Shown here: positions 41,205 to 51,259 of the stretch, one piece after another
Position numbering within the stretch: the first letter of the stretch is position 1
Layout of the letters: each line of letters opens with the position of its first letter
NCBI GenBank assembly: GCA_011389685.1
Contig: JAABTV010000005.1
Span: forward strand, 1 to 64,000
Length of the DNA: 64,000 nt
Source of the DNA: Paracoccaceae bacterium
Lineage (GTDB): Bacteria; Pseudomonadota; Alphaproteobacteria; Rhodobacterales; Rhodobacteraceae
Direction: 5' to 3'
The notes under the pieces: model-generated
What the model saw: the letters and a program-made list of their open reading frames with translations, nothing else
Told to the model about the DNA's origin: nothing
Database searches by the model: none
Translations under genes and position numbers: made by a program

Positions 41205-43772
41205 GTGCTAAGGTTTGTCATGTCCACTTTGGGCGGAATTTTCAGTCTCATCACGATGGGGCTGATGGCGGTTGCCCTATCGGTGGGGGCCGTGTTCTGG
41301 ATCTACGGACAGGATTTGCCCAGCCATGCCAGTCTTGCGCAATACACACCTCCAACGATCAGTCGCATCTATTCCGGCGAGGGCCGGATCATCGACGAAT
41401 TCGCGCAGGAACGGCGGCTTTTCGTGCCCGCCGAGGACATTCCCGATCTGGTCAAGCAAGCGTTCATCAGCGCCGAGGACAAGAACTTCTATGAGCATCA
41501 GGGCTATGACCTTCGCGGCATTCTCAGCGCCGCCTACGATGCTGTGCGCTCGCGCGGGAGCAACATTCGGGGCGCCTCGACCATCACACAGCAGGTGATG
41601 AAGAACTTCCTGTTATCCGGGGACCGGCGCGCCGAACGCAAGATCAAGGAAATCATCCTTGCCACGCGGCTTGAGGATACGCTGAGCAAGGACCGGATTC
41701 TCGAACTTTATCTCAACGAGATTTTTCTGGGTCAGAATTCCTATGGGGTCGCAGCGGCGGCGCAGACCTATTTCAACAAGTCGCTTGAGGAATTGGCACC
41801 ACATGAGGCGGCGTTCCTGGCCTCATTGCCCAAAGCTCCGAGCGATTATCACCCGGTGCGCCGAAAGGATCGGTTACTGGAGCGGAGGAACTTTGTTCTC
41901 AGGGAAATGATGGAGAACGGTTACCTGGCCCAATCTGTCTACAACGAGGAGCTCCAGCGGCCTCTGCGTTCGGTCCAGAACGGAGATTTCGAAAGCTATC
42001 GCACGGACTTGCCCTCGCGCGACTATTTCACTGACGAGATTCGCAGGCAATTGTCACAGGATTTCGGTGAGGAAGAATTCTTCTCCGGTGGCTTGAGCGT
42101 TCGTGCGACCGTTGACCCCGACATGCAGAGGATTGCGGCCCATTCGTTGCAGCTCAAGCTTGAGGAATACGACCGGGGGCTGGGGATTTGGCGTGGCACG
42201 GGGGAGGTACTTGCCCCGGAAACGCTGGGAAGCGAGGCGCAATGGCGCGACGCCCTGGCACAGGTCGATATTGCCCGCGACATAGAGCTTGAGAACCCGT
42301 GGTATCCGGCTGTGGTTCTTGAATTGGGGGCCAATGACGCGCGGATCGGTATCGAAGGCGTCGAAGGCGTCGAAGGCGATGATGACGGGCACTGGATTCC
42401 GGCCAACGACGTTCAATGGGCCCGCAAGCGGCTTGACGATGGAAAGCTCGGGCGCAAGGCGCGGGTCGCCGCGGACCTTCTTGAGGTCGGCGATGTCGTG
42501 CATGTGCGGCGCATGACCAGCGACGATGACGGCAGCTTCATCCGCTGGACTTTGCGACAGGTGCCCGAAGTGCAGGGCGGTTTCATGGCCATGGACGTCA
42601 ATACCGGTCGTGTCCTGGCGATGCAGGGCGGGTTTTCCTATCAGCATTCCGTTTTCAACCGGGCGACGCAGGCGCGGCGGCAGCCGGGCTCGTCCTTCAA
42701 GCCCTTTGTCTATGCGTCGGCGCTGGACAGTGGGTATACACCGGCGACGATCCTCGTCGATGCGCCGATCGAGATCGACACACCCCAGGGCGTATGGCGC
42801 CCTCGAAATGCATCGAACCAGTTCTACGGGCCGACGCCGTTGCGCACCGGGATCGAGCGATCCCGCAACCTCATGACAGTCCGCCTTGCCCAGGAGGTCG
42901 GGATGGACGTGGTGGCGGATTATGCCGAACGGTTCGGCGTTTATGACCGCATGAGTCCGTTTCTGGCCAACGCGCTTGGGTCCGAGGAAAGCACCTTGTT
43001 CAAGATGGTGGCGGCCTATGCGATGTTTGCCAATGGTGGGCAACGGGTCGAGCCGACGCTGGTCGACCGGGTGCAGGACCGATACGGCAAGACAGTCTAT
43101 CGTCACGATTCGCGAGAATGCCGCGATTGCAACAGTCCGGCCATTCCGAGAAGCGAGAGTCCGGATATCGTGTCATACCGCGAACGGGTCATGAACGAGG
43201 TGACCGCCTATCAACTGACGTCGATGATGCGAGGCGTGGTCGATCGCGGCACAGCAGCGAGAACGGTCAACCTGCCGGTGCCCGTGGCGGGCAAGACCGG
43301 CACAACCAATGAAGCCAAGGATGTCTGGTTCATCGGCTTCACCTCGAATATCGTGGCCGGGTGCTATATCGGATATGACAATCCGCGCGGTCTTGGCCGC
43401 GGGGCTTCGGGCGGGGGGATGTGCGGGCCGGTCTTTCAGAATTTCATGAGCCAGGCGATCAAGAAATACGGCGGCGGACAGTTTCGTGTTCCCAAGGAAT
43501 GCACATTCATCAACATCGACCGTTTCACCGGTGCGCCGCTTGGACCGGATGCGAACGGGGATCACGTGGTCGCCGAATGTTTCCGCGAAGGCGAAGAGCC
43601 GCTGTTCGGCGTGATGTATGACGGCGGTTTTGCGATGGGTGAAAACCTGCCATTGTTCGAAGAGGCGCAGGGTGCGAGTGCCGGGCGGGAGGTGACGACA
43701 TCGAGCGGCAAGAAGGCCGTGGTGGGTCCCAAGGCGAACTTTGGCACCCTGAGCTCGGGTGGCCTCTACTGA
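41205..43772 (+). CDS. mrcA: Penicillin-binding protein 1A (bifunctional transglycosylase/transpeptidase)
   Basis: An 855-residue class A PBP. It has one N-terminal transmembrane helix (about 8-32). The GT51 domain carries SAEDKNFYEHQGYD and RGASTITQQVMKN. The transpeptidase domain carries S496-S-F-K499 (RQPGSSFKPF) and K697-T-G-T. An OB-like insertion lies between them (about 330-450) and includes a short VEGVEGVEG-type repeat. The start is GTG at 41205 with AGGGGG upstream; ATG at 41220 is possible. Confidence 0.94.
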   Translation: MLRFVMSTLGGIFSLITMGLMAVALSVGAVFWIYGQDLPSHASLAQYTPPTISRIYSGEGRIIDEFAQERRLFVPAEDIPDLVKQAFISAEDKNFYEHQGYDLRGILSAAYDAVRSRGSNIRGASTITQQVMKNFLLSGDRRAERKIKEIILATRLEDTLSKDRILELYLNEIFLGQNSYGVAAAAQTYFNKSLEELAPHEAAFLASLPKAPSDYHPVRRKDRLLERRNFVLREMMENGYLAQSVYNEELQRPLRSVQNGDFESYRTDLPSRDYFTDEIRRQLSQDFGEEEFFSGGLSVRATVDPDMQRIAAHSLQLKLEEYDRGLGIWRGTGEVLAPETLGSEAQWRDALAQVDIARDIELENPWYPAVVLELGANDARIGIEGVEGVEGDDDGHWIPANDVQWARKRLDDGKLGRKARVAADLLEVGDVVHVRRMTSDDDGSFIRWTLRQVPEVQGGFMAMDVNTGRVLAMQGGFSYQHSVFNRATQARRQPGSSFKPFVYASALDSGYTPATILVDAPIEIDTPQGVWRPRNASNQFYGPTPLRTGIERSRNLMTVRLAQEVGMDVVADYAERFGVYDRMSPFLANALGSEESTLFKMVAAYAMFANGGQRVEPTLVDRVQDRYGKTVYRHDSRECRDCNSPAIPRSESPDIVSYRERVMNEVTAYQLTSMMRGVVDRGTAARTVNLPVPVAGKTGTTNEAKDVWFIGFTSNIVAGCYIGYDNPRGLGRGASGGGMCGPVFQNFMSQAIKKYGGGQFRVPKECTFINIDRFTGAPLGPDANGDHVVAECFREGEEPLFGVMYDGGFAMGENLPLFEEAQGASAGREVTTSSGKKAVVGPKANFGTLSSGGLY

Positions 43773-43835
43773 GCTTGCCGGGCGATCCGGGCTCGTCTAT
43801 CACCCGTCACTGAGCATGACAGTCAGGAAAATTCG

Positions 43836-44963
43836 ATGCGCGCTGATACGCAGACCACCATTGATGAAATCGAGAAATCGCTTGACCTGCTTCGGCAGCG
43901 GGTGGGTTGGGAAACCGCCCGGCACAGGCTCGAGGAATTCAATGCTCGGGTGGAAGATCCCAACCTCTGGGATGACCCGGACAAGGCGCAGAAACTGATG
44001 CGTGATCGGCAGGCTTTGGTAGATCAGATCGAAACCTGCGAAGCGATCGCCCGCGACTTGAGCGACAATGTCGAATTGATCGAACTTGGAGAGATGGAAG
44101 GCGACGAAGACGTCGTGAAAGACGCCGAGACTGCGCTTCAGTCTTTGGCGACAAAGGCTGCGGAAAAGGAACTCGAGGCGCTATTGGACGGTGAGGCGGA
44201 TGCCAATGACACTTACCTGGAGATCCATGCCGGAGCTGGCGGGACCGAAAGTTGCGACTGGGCATCGATGTTGGCGCGGATGTATGTTCGCTGGGCCGAG
44301 AAAAGGGGCTACAAGGTCGAGCTTCAGGCGGAAAGCCCGGGCGATGAGGCCGGGATAAAATCGGCCACTTACAAGATATCGGGCCATAATGCCTATGGCT
44401 GGCTCAAGTCGGAAAGCGGGGTTCACAGGCTGGTGCGCATCTCGCCCTATGACAGCGCGGCCAAGCGGCACACGTCGTTTTCGTCGGTCTGGGTTTACCC
44501 GGTCGTGGACGACAATATCGAGATCGAGGTCAACCCGGCCGATCTGCGGATCGACACCTATCGCAGCTCAGGAGCCGGGGGACAGCATGTCAACACGACG
44601 GATTCGGCCGTCAGGATCACGCACCTGCCCACCGGCATCGTGGTCACCAGTTCCGAGAAATCTCAACACCAGAACCGCGATATCGCCATGAAGGCACTGA
44701 AATCGCGGCTCTATCAGATGGAACTCGAGCGGCGAACCCAAGCCATCAACGAGGCGCACGAAGCCAAGGGCGAGGCAGGCTGGGGCAACCAGATACGCTC
44801 TTACGTGCTTCAGCCCTACCAGATGGTCAAGGATCTCAGGACCAATTACGAGACTTCGGACACCAAGGGCGTGCTCGATGGTGATCTGGACGGGTTGATG
44901 GCGGCCACACTGGCCCAGAACGTGAGCGGCAAGAGCCGGGCCGAGGCCCGAGGCGAAGAGTGA
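43836..44963 (+). CDS. prfB: Peptide chain release factor 2
   Basis: A 375-residue RF2 that recognises UGA and UAA stops. The GGQ motif is at 248-250 ([19 protein letters not shown]). The tripeptide-anticodon region contains [16 protein letters not shown] upstream of it, as in RF2. The frame is continuous with no internal UGA, so the autoregulatory +1 frameshift of many RF2 genes is absent. CAGGAAAA precedes the ATG. Confidence 0.95.
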   Translation: MRADTQTTIDEIEKSLDLLRQRVGWETARHRLEEFNARVEDPNLWDDPDKAQKLMRDRQALVDQIETCEAIARDLSDNVELIELGEMEGDEDVVKDAETALQSLATKAAEKELEALLDGEADANDTYLEIHAGAGGTESCDWASMLARMYVRWAEKRGYKVELQAESPGDEAGIKSATYKISGHNAYGWLKSESGVHRLVRISPYDSAAKRHTSFSSVWVYPVVDDNIEIEVNPADLRIDTYRSSGAGGQHVNTTDSAVRITHLPTGIVVTSSEKSQHQNRDIAMKALKSRLYQMELERRTQAINEAHEAKGEAGWGNQIRSYVLQPYQMVKDLRTNYETSDTKGVLDGDLDGLMAATLAQNVSGKSRAEARGEE

Positions 44964-45050
44964 TCGCACCGACCGCCCGGCGGTTTCAAGGTGCAGAGTT
45001 GCAATGACCGTGTGACAGTCTAACCTGCCCTTCAAAGACGCAAGGGGAGC

Positions 45051-46478
45051 ATGAACGTGAGCGATATTCTGGACCAGGAAGCCTTGGGGCTGGCCGCCGA
45101 TATCAAGGCCGGGAATTTGAGTGCCGAAGAATTGATGCGAGCGACGCTCGACCGTATCGAACAGGTCAATCCACAGGTCAATGCGATCGTGTCACTCAGG
45201 GATCCGGATGAACTCATTGCCGAGGCGCGACAGGCGGATCAGAGCGAGCGCAAGGGCTGGATGCACGGGTTTCCCCTTGCGGTGAAGGATCTTGCCAATG
45301 CCAAGGGTTTGCGCACGACCATGGGGTCGCCGGTCTTCGCCGATCAGGTCGCGCCGAAAGACGATATCGTGGTTGCCCGGATGCGCGCCGCTGGGGCGAT
45401 CATCATCGGCAAGACCAATACGCCGGAATTCGGGCTTGGATCCAACACGTTCAATCCGGTGTTCGGTGCGACATGCAACCCCTTTGATCTGACACGTTCG
45501 GCAGGTGGGTCCTCGGGTGGTGCTGCGGCGGCGTTGGCCTGCCGAATGCTGCCCGTGGCGGATGGTTCCGACATGATGGGCAGTCTTCGAAATCCGGCGG
45601 CGTGGAACAATGTCTTTGGGTTCCGCCCCAGTTGGGGGCGGGTGCCGTCCGAACCGATTGGCGACAGTTTCCTGCACCAGTTGGCGACCAACGGGCCGAT
45701 GGCGCGCAGCCCAAAGGATATCGCGGCGCTTCTGGATGTCCAATCCGGCCCGGATGCACGCCAGCCGCATGGGTGTCCGGACGAGCCTGCTTTGCCTGGC
45801 ATCGAGGCCGATGTGAAAGGCCGCAGGATCGGATGGTTGCGCGATTGGGGCGGGGCATACGCGTTTGAGCCGGGCATTCTCGAGTCAAGCGTCGATGCAC
45901 TCGGCTCTTTCAACGATATCGGTTGTATACTCGAGGAGGTGTCGCCACCGTTTGAGGCGGAAGCGATCTGGGAGAGCTGGACGACCTTGAGGTCCTGGTC
46001 GGTTGCCGCCGCAACGGCCGCGCTTCTCGAAAACGAAGAGACCCGACACAGGTTGAAACCCGAAGCCATTTGGGAAATCGAACGGGGTTTGAGGTTTTCG
46101 GCAATGGATGTTCACAGGGCCAGCCTGATCAGAACAAATTGGTTCAAGGCAGCGGCCGCGCTGTTCGATCGCTACGACGCCTTGATCCTGCCGTCGACGC
46201 AGGCCTGGCCCTTTCCGATTGAGTGGCGTTATCCTGAAAGTATTGGCGAATCCGAGATGGACACCTATCACCGGTGGATGGAGGTGGTGGTTCCCGTCAG
46301 TCTTATCGGATTGCCTTGTCTCAATATGCCCGCCGGGTTCAATGCTCAAGGGCTGCCGCTGGGGCTACAGATGTTCGGGCGACGTGGCGCCGACGCGGCT
46401 TTGTTGCAGCTTGGGCAGGCATGGCATGCTGCGACGAACAATGTCCGCAGGAAGCCACCGATCTTGGCATCTGCATGA
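45051..46478 (+). CDS. Amidase-signature family enzyme
   Basis: A 475-residue amidase with a full Ser-cisSer-Lys triad: K79 (LAVKDLANA), S154 (SAGGSSGGAAAALA) and S178 (DGSDMMGSLRNPA). The sequence is closer to general amidases than to GatA, whose helper genes gatB/gatC are not nearby. The substrate is unknown. Codon usage and GC are slightly less extreme than in the GTA block. GGGGAG precedes the ATG. It is followed by a DUF2189 membrane gene after 59 bp. Confidence 0.88.
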   Translation: MNVSDILDQEALGLAADIKAGNLSAEELMRATLDRIEQVNPQVNAIVSLRDPDELIAEARQADQSERKGWMHGFPLAVKDLANAKGLRTTMGSPVFADQVAPKDDIVVARMRAAGAIIIGKTNTPEFGLGSNTFNPVFGATCNPFDLTRSAGGSSGGAAAALACRMLPVADGSDMMGSLRNPAAWNNVFGFRPSWGRVPSEPIGDSFLHQLATNGPMARSPKDIAALLDVQSGPDARQPHGCPDEPALPGIEADVKGRRIGWLRDWGGAYAFEPGILESSVDALGSFNDIGCILEEVSPPFEAEAIWESWTTLRSWSVAAATAALLENEETRHRLKPEAIWEIERGLRFSAMDVHRASLIRTNWFKAAAALFDRYDALILPSTQAWPFPIEWRYPESIGESEMDTYHRWMEVVVPVSLIGLPCLNMPAGFNAQGLPLGLQMFGRRGADAALLQLGQAWHAATNNVRRKPPILASA

Positions 46479-46537
46479 TTTTTGGGCCAGATCAGGCGAT
46501 CAAGGACCATGGCCGGATTGAGTGAAAGGGAGGGTCG

Positions 46538-47314
46538 ATGAAAAAAGCAGCGGAACTGGGTGTTCCGGAGATGCGCCCCGTCGAAATGTCCATGTTGAGC
46601 GAAGCGCTCAGGCGTGGTTGGGCGGACATGAAACGTGCACCGGGTTACGGCTTTCTGTTTGCAAGTGCTTATGTGGTCATTGGCCTGCTGCTCGCCGCGG
46701 TGACATGGGCCACCGGCCAAACCTATTGGCTTGTTTTTGCAGCGGTCGGGTTCCCTTTGGTTGGGCCTTTCGCCGCCGTCGGTCTTTACGAAGTGTCGCG
46801 ACGCCTGGAACAGGAGCGCCCGCTTGAATCCAGAAAGATCTTTGGCGTCGTCTTTCAACAAAGTCGCAGGCAATTGCCGTCCATTTGCGCGATCATCATC
46901 ATGATCTTTCTGTTCTGGTTCTTCCTGGCCCACATGATCTTTGCCCTGTTTCTTGGTCTTTCAACGATGACAAATGTATCCTCTTCCTTTGAGGTGTATT
47001 TGACGCCGAACGGGATGATGATGCTTGGGGTCGGAACGGTTGTCGGCGCTGTTTTCGCGCTGCTGATCTACATGATAACAGTGGTCTCCATGCCGCTCTT
47101 GCTGGATCGGGAGGTGGATTTCGTGACCGCGATGATTACCAGTTTTCAAACCGTCCTTGCCAATCCGGCTCCGATGTTGATCTGGGCCGCTTTCATTGCG
47201 GTGGTTACCTTCATTGCCATGCTTCCGGCATTCCTGGGGTTGTTTCTGACCTTGCCATTGCTTGGGCACGCCAGTTGGCACCTATACGACCAGATACTGA
47301 TCCGGGATGCCTAG
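46538..47314 (+). CDS. DUF2189 integral membrane protein
   Basis: A 258-residue protein recognised as DUF2189. It has about six hydrophobic segments (near 40-60, 64-84, 112-140, 160-182, 208-245), with the conserved [19 protein letters not shown] and [21 protein letters not shown] blocks. Function is unknown; a permease-like fold has been suggested for similar proteins. AAAGGGAGGG precedes the ATG. Its 3' end lies 6 bp from the convergent regulator. Confidence 0.85.
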   Translation: MKKAAELGVPEMRPVEMSMLSEALRRGWADMKRAPGYGFLFASAYVVIGLLLAAVTWATGQTYWLVFAAVGFPLVGPFAAVGLYEVSRRLEQERPLESRKIFGVVFQQSRRQLPSICAIIIMIFLFWFFLAHMIFALFLGLSTMTNVSSSFEVYLTPNGMMMLGVGTVVGAVFALLIYMITVVSMPLLLDREVDFVTAMITSFQTVLANPAPMLIWAAFIAVVTFIAMLPAFLGLFLTLPLLGHASWHLYDQILIRDA

Positions 47315-47320
47315 TTCCCG

Positions 47321-48139
47321 CTAGCGGAATGGCGTGTCCAGCTGCAGGAGCTTTGCGTGAAACGGGTTGAGATCGTCGCGCTTTGAGAATCCTGCCTTGC
47401 GGGCGGTTGAAAGGATGATGTCAGTCCTGCCGCCTAGGTGTTCATAAACCATACGGGCCGCGCGCCGCCCCGTAAGGCTTTCCCGGACCGTTCTGGTTGC
47501 GTAGCCCTCCCAGAAATTGTTCTCGTAGGAAGAAACCGGCGACAGGAAATTAAAGGTGCAGGTCATGGCCCCGTGCCGCGCAATGAGCGCGGCCACGCCC
47601 TGCTCCTGTCTTATGGCGATGCCACGGAACTCCCGGTTCTGACGGGAGTCCGACAAACCTTGTTGGACCATCGCTTCTTTGGGCTCAAACCCTCGAATGA
47701 ATGTGAATCCATCTTCCCGGAAGACATTGACGAGGCCGATCACGAACAGCGTTTCGTCGGTGAAACTAGGACGGCTGAAACGATAGAGACCGTTCGGGAA
47801 ATCCGTCTCGGAAAGATCGACCGATCCTCGCCCTAGAAAACCGGAGACTGCGGAATGGTTGAGCAAGTCATGATTGCGCGACGCAATCTGACTGACGGGT
47901 TCAAGGAGAATGCGTGAATCCACGCCAAAGAACACGCAGATTCGGTGCAAGACATCAGGTCGTGGAAAGCTCTCGCTTGAAAGGTAGCGGTTGAACTGGG
48001 TGCGGTTGATTCCCAACTCGCGGCACAAGCCTGCAATGGACGCATAGTTCTGCGACAACAGCCGCAGGTTCGCACCGAAAATGCGCCTCAGTTCGGACGG
48101 TTCCTTATCGTGCTCATCACTTGATTGACGCAGGTTCAC
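47321..48139 (-). CDS. XRE-type HTH transcriptional regulator with unrecognised C-terminal domain
   Basis: A 272-residue protein. Residues about 15-80 form a lambda-repressor-like HTH (FGANLRLLSQNYASIAGLCRELGINRTQFNRYL, then SFPRPDVLHRICVFFGVDSRILL). The C-terminal 190 residues (YRFSRPSFTDETLFVIGLVNVF, MTCTFNFLSPVSSYENNFWEGYA) match no family I know and may be a ligand-sensing module. It is divergent from the cold-shock-like gene and probably acts on the palindromes between them. Confidence 0.8.
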   Translation of the reverse strand: MNLRQSSDEHDKEPSELRRIFGANLRLLSQNYASIAGLCRELGINRTQFNRYLSSESFPRPDVLHRICVFFGVDSRILLEPVSQIASRNHDLLNHSAVSGFLGRGSVDLSETDFPNGLYRFSRPSFTDETLFVIGLVNVFREDGFTFIRGFEPKEAMVQQGLSDSRQNREFRGIAIRQEQGVAALIARHGAMTCTFNFLSPVSSYENNFWEGYATRTVRESLTGRRAARMVYEHLGGRTDIILSTARKAGFSKRDDLNPFHAKLLQLDTPFR

Positions 48140-48218
48140 CTACTTGCCCCCGGCTTGCATGTTTCCAATCCGAACGGATTCGCGATCTTCAGAAATGCAT
48201 ACCAAGATTTGGGATGAA

Positions 48219-48287
48219 AAGTGACGCTTTTTTGCGTCTTGGGTGGCGCTAAATAGCGTCACTTCGGGATTGAATTGTCACAATTCA
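48219..48287. promoter_or_regulatory. Operator-like palindromes between the XRE regulator and the cold-shock-like gene
   Basis: TGAATTGT-C-ACAATTCA (48271-48287) is a perfect 8-bp dyad. AAGTGACGCT (48219-48228) is exactly inverted at 48255-48264, and between them GACGC-T6-GCGTC (48223-48238) forms another. TGTCAC/GTGACA flanks the dyad on the right. This density of dyads in a 239-bp divergent gap fits autoregulation by the XRE protein (inference). Confidence 0.6.
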
Positions 48288-48378
48288 TGTTGTGGTGACA
48301 CTGTTTTGGGAATGTCAAAAGCCGAGTACTTTCCTAACGTTGTTAACACTAGGAACATTGGTTCATTGAGGGAATTGG

Positions 48379-48714
48379 ATGTACGGCGTCGTGATCTGGA
48401 GTGATATCAAACACAAGAGAGCGGTCATCTGGTGCGAGGATCACGGTGACCTGGCGTTTTATACGCGAACCGATGCGAATGTACTCGGTGAGGAAACATT
48501 CGATCCCGGCGATCTTGTCCATTTCGATATCGTCGATGGCCAGCAAATGCGCATAGCTGTCAATCCCAGAGTGGTTGCGGAGCAACAGTTTCCGATGTTG
48601 GCGGATCGGTTGGGGGTGTTTGGGGGTGGGGTGGCGGAGTCTTGCGGAACCATTCCGTCCGGGAATGTTGTGCCCTTTCCGATGCGCAATGCGAGACGGC
48701 GCCTGGCATCCTGA
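48379..48714 (+). CDS. Cold-shock-domain-like small protein
   Basis: A 111-residue protein. Residues 1-52 follow the cold-shock-domain pattern of hydrophobic and Gly positions (YGVVIWSDIKHKRAVIW, DHGDLAFYTR, FDPGDLVHFDI). The aromatic RNP1/RNP2 residues are largely replaced, so RNA binding may be weak or altered. The C-terminal half is not recognised. GAGGG precedes the ATG. Confidence 0.6.
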   Translation: MYGVVIWSDIKHKRAVIWCEDHGDLAFYTRTDANVLGEETFDPGDLVHFDIVDGQQMRIAVNPRVVAEQQFPMLADRLGVFGGGVAESCGTIPSGNVVPFPMRNARRRLAS

Positions 48715-48752
48715 TCACGAGGGACAATCAGGACGCGATCGGGGGTGCCGGT

Positions 48753-49313
48753 TCACTGACCGCGTGACAGGGCAGCGACGCCGGTGCGGGCGACTTCGAT
48801 CAACCCGAGCGGGCCCATGAGCTGGGCGAATGCGTCGATCTTGTCGGGCGTGCCGGTGATCTCGAAAATGAAGCTTTCAAGCGTGCTGTCCATCACATTG
48901 GCGCGGAAGATATCCGCGAGCCGGAGGGCTTCGACGCGCTTTTCCCCGGTGCCCGAGACCTTGAGCAAGGCCAGTTCCCTCTCGACCGAGGGGCCTTCGA
49001 CGGTCAGGTCGTGAACCTCGTGCACCGGCACGATCCGCCCCAACTGGGCCTTGATCTGCTCGATCACCTGCGGCGTGCCGGTGGTCACGATGGTGATGCG
49101 CGAGCGATGACCCTCGTGGTCGGTCTCGGCCACGGTCAAGCTGTCGATATTGTAGCCCCGGCCCGAAAAGAGCCCGATCACGCGCGCCAGAACGCCGGCC
49201 TCATTGTCCACGACGACGGCAAGCGTGTGGGTTTCGGTCACGTCGCTGAAATCGGGACGCAGGTTATAGGCCGAATGCTTGGTCGAGCCCTTCTTGATCT
49301 TGAGTGCGGACAT
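48753..49313 (-). CDS. ilvN: Acetolactate synthase small (regulatory) subunit
   Basis: A 186-residue regulatory subunit. The N-terminal ACT domain (about 28-105) carries the valine-site pattern HTLAVVVDNEAGVLARVIGLFSGRGYNIDSL. The C-terminal ALS_ss_C domain follows (LALLKVSGTGEKRVEALRLADIFRANV). It stimulates the large subunit and confers valine feedback. It lies 30 bp after ilvB on the same strand. Confidence 0.95.
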   Translation of the reverse strand: MSALKIKKGSTKHSAYNLRPDFSDVTETHTLAVVVDNEAGVLARVIGLFSGRGYNIDSLTVAETDHEGHRSRITIVTTGTPQVIEQIKAQLGRIVPVHEVHDLTVEGPSVERELALLKVSGTGEKRVEALRLADIFRANVMDSTLESFIFEITGTPDKIDAFAQLMGPLGLIEVARTGVAALSRGQ

Positions 49314-49343
49314 TGGCTTGGTTCCTTCTATCCCTGCGGTCTC

Positions 49344-51098
49344 TTACACCAGAACGGCGCCGGACGAGCCGATCGCATCCTTGGTTTTTGCCTCACCCAG
49401 CAGCATCTTGTTGTGGGCTTCGCCTGAGGGGATCATCGGAAAGCAGTTCTCGTGCTTTTCGACCAGACAGTCGAGGATCACCGGCCCGTCATAGGCGAGC
49501 ATTTCCCTGATCGCTTCATCGAGATCGTCGGGGTTGTCCACCTTTATTCCTTTGCAGCCAAAGGCTTCGGCCAGTTTCACGAAATCGGGCAGGGCCTCGG
49601 ACCAGCTTTGCGAATAGCGCTCGCCATGCAGCAGTTCCTGCCACTGGCGCACCATGCCGAGGCGTTCGTTGTTCATGATGAACTGCTTGACCGGCAGGCG
49701 GAATTGCACCGCCGTGCCCATCTCCTGCATGTTCATGAGCCAGGATGCCTCGCCCGCGACATTGATCACCAGCGCCTCGGGATGGGCCATCTGCACGCCG
49801 ACCGAGGCGGGCAGGCCATAACCCATCGTGCCAAGTCCGCCGGAGGTCATCCAGCGGTTGGGGTCGTTGAAGGTCAGATACTGGGCGGCCCACATCTGGT
49901 GCTGGCCCACTTCGGTGCAGATATAGCGGTCATGATTGCGGGTCAGCTCTTCGAGGCGATGGAGCGCATATTGCGGCTTGATCACCGGGCCGGTCTGTTT
50001 GAACGACAGGCAGTCGATCTTTTTCCACTCCTCGATCCGGGCCCACCAGCCTTTCAGCCCTTCCTTGTCGGTCTTGCGGCCGCGCGATTTCCAGATTTTC
50101 AGAATATCCTCAAGCACATGGCCCACATCGCCGATGATCGGGATATCGACGCGGATCACCTTGTTGACCGACGAGGGGTCGATGTCGATATGCGCCTTTT
50201 TCGAGTTCGGGCTGAAGGCCGAGACCAGCCCGGTGATGCGGTCGTCGAAACGCGCGCCGATATTGATCATCAGGTCACAGTCATGCATGGCCATGTTGGC
50301 CTCGTAGAGACCGTGCATGCCCAGCATGCCGAGCCAGTTCTTGCCAGTGCCCGGATAGGCGCCCAGCCCCATCAGTGTCGAGGTGACCGGGAAATCGGTG
50401 CTGTCCACCAGTTCGCGCAGAAGCTGGCTGGCCGCGGTGCCGGAATTGATCACGCCGCCGCCGGTGTAGATGATCGGTTTCTTGGCCTTTTCGATGGCTT
50501 CGACCAATTCCGTGATCGCGTCCAGATCCCCCTTTACGGGGGGTTGGTAATGGCTGGTCTTGGCCTTCTGCGGCGGGGTGTAGGTCGATGAGGCGAATTG
50601 CACATCCTTGGGGATGTCGACCAGCACCGGACCGGGGCGGCCCGTGGTTGCGACGTGAAACGCCTCGTGGATCGTGCCCGAGAGGTTCGCGGTATCCTTG
50701 ACCAGCCAGTTATGCTTGGTGCAGGCGCGGGTGATGCCGACGGTGTCGGCCTCCTGAAAGGCGTCGTTGCCGATCATGAAGGTCGGAACCTGCCCCGAAA
50801 GCACCACGAGCGGGATCGAATCCATCAGCGCATCGGTGATGCCGGTGACGGCATTTGTTGCGCCGGGGCCGGAGGTTACGAGGACGACGCCGGGTTTTCC
50901 GGTGCTGCGGGCATAGCCTTCGGCGGCGTGGACGGCGCCTTGTTCGTGGCGCACGAGCACGTGGCGGATATCGTTCTGCTGGAAGATCTCGTCATAAATC
51001 GGAAGCACCGCGCCCCCGGGATAGCCGAATACGACGTCCACGCCCTGATCGCGCAGGGCCTGAACCACCATTCTCGCTCCGGTCATTTGACGTGTCAT
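49344..51098 (-). CDS. ilvB: Acetolactate synthase large (catalytic) subunit
   Basis: A 584-residue ThDP/FAD enzyme making acetolactate and acetohydroxybutyrate in valine, leucine and isoleucine synthesis. The catalytic Glu lies in VRHEQGAVHAAEGYARSTGKPG. The FAD-binding middle domain and the C-terminal ThDP motif (GEASWLMNMQEMGTAVQFRLPVKQFIMNN) are complete. The closest subtype is IlvI-like. It is preceded by an attenuator, so its expression should track branched-chain aminoacyl-tRNA charging. Confidence 0.96.
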   Translation of the reverse strand: MTRQMTGARMVVQALRDQGVDVVFGYPGGAVLPIYDEIFQQNDIRHVLVRHEQGAVHAAEGYARSTGKPGVVLVTSGPGATNAVTGITDALMDSIPLVVLSGQVPTFMIGNDAFQEADTVGITRACTKHNWLVKDTANLSGTIHEAFHVATTGRPGPVLVDIPKDVQFASSTYTPPQKAKTSHYQPPVKGDLDAITELVEAIEKAKKPIIYTGGGVINSGTAASQLLRELVDSTDFPVTSTLMGLGAYPGTGKNWLGMLGMHGLYEANMAMHDCDLMINIGARFDDRITGLVSAFSPNSKKAHIDIDPSSVNKVIRVDIPIIGDVGHVLEDILKIWKSRGRKTDKEGLKGWWARIEEWKKIDCLSFKQTGPVIKPQYALHRLEELTRNHDRYICTEVGQHQMWAAQYLTFNDPNRWMTSGGLGTMGYGLPASVGVQMAHPEALVINVAGEASWLMNMQEMGTAVQFRLPVKQFIMNNERLGMVRQWQELLHGERYSQSWSEALPDFVKLAEAFGCKGIKVDNPDDLDEAIREMLAYDGPVILDCLVEKHENCFPMIPSGEAHNKMLLGEAKTKDAIGSSGAVLV

Positions 51099-51133
51099 CT
51101 TCCATCTCCGTTTAACGTCATGTTTTCACGCAT

Positions 51134-51157
51134 AAAAAAACCCCCGAACGGCGGGGG
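51134..51157 (-). terminator. Attenuator terminator of the ilvBN operon
   Basis: On the minus strand, a 6-bp GC stem (CCCCCG at 51141-51146 with CGGGGG at 51152-51157, 5-nt loop) is followed by seven T residues (51140-51134). It lies between the leader peptide stop and ilvB, in the place of a transcription attenuator. Confidence 0.88.
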
Positions 51158-51183
51158 CGCATGGGTCGGGAACAGGGGTTCCG

Positions 51184-51231
51184 TCAGCGGCCCATGCGCG
51201 GTGTTCCTACAAGAATTACGAGGCAATGCAT
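51184..51231 (-). CDS. ilvBN leader peptide
   Basis: A 15-residue ORF, MHCLVILVGTPRMGR. Five of its residues 4-8 are branched-chain amino acids (LVILV). Stalling of a ribosome there when charged Leu, Ile or Val tRNA is low would block the downstream terminator. It is in line with a promoter 30 bp upstream and a terminator 27 bp downstream. Confidence 0.85.
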   Translation of the reverse strand: MHCLVILVGTPRMGR

Positions 51232-51259
51232 CGTGGAGTCCCTTTCACGTGTGAGCGGC

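Noticed and set aside
43836-43930. Programmed frameshift in prfB
   Set aside because: The reading frame is uninterrupted from the ATG and there is no in-frame UGA near codon 26.
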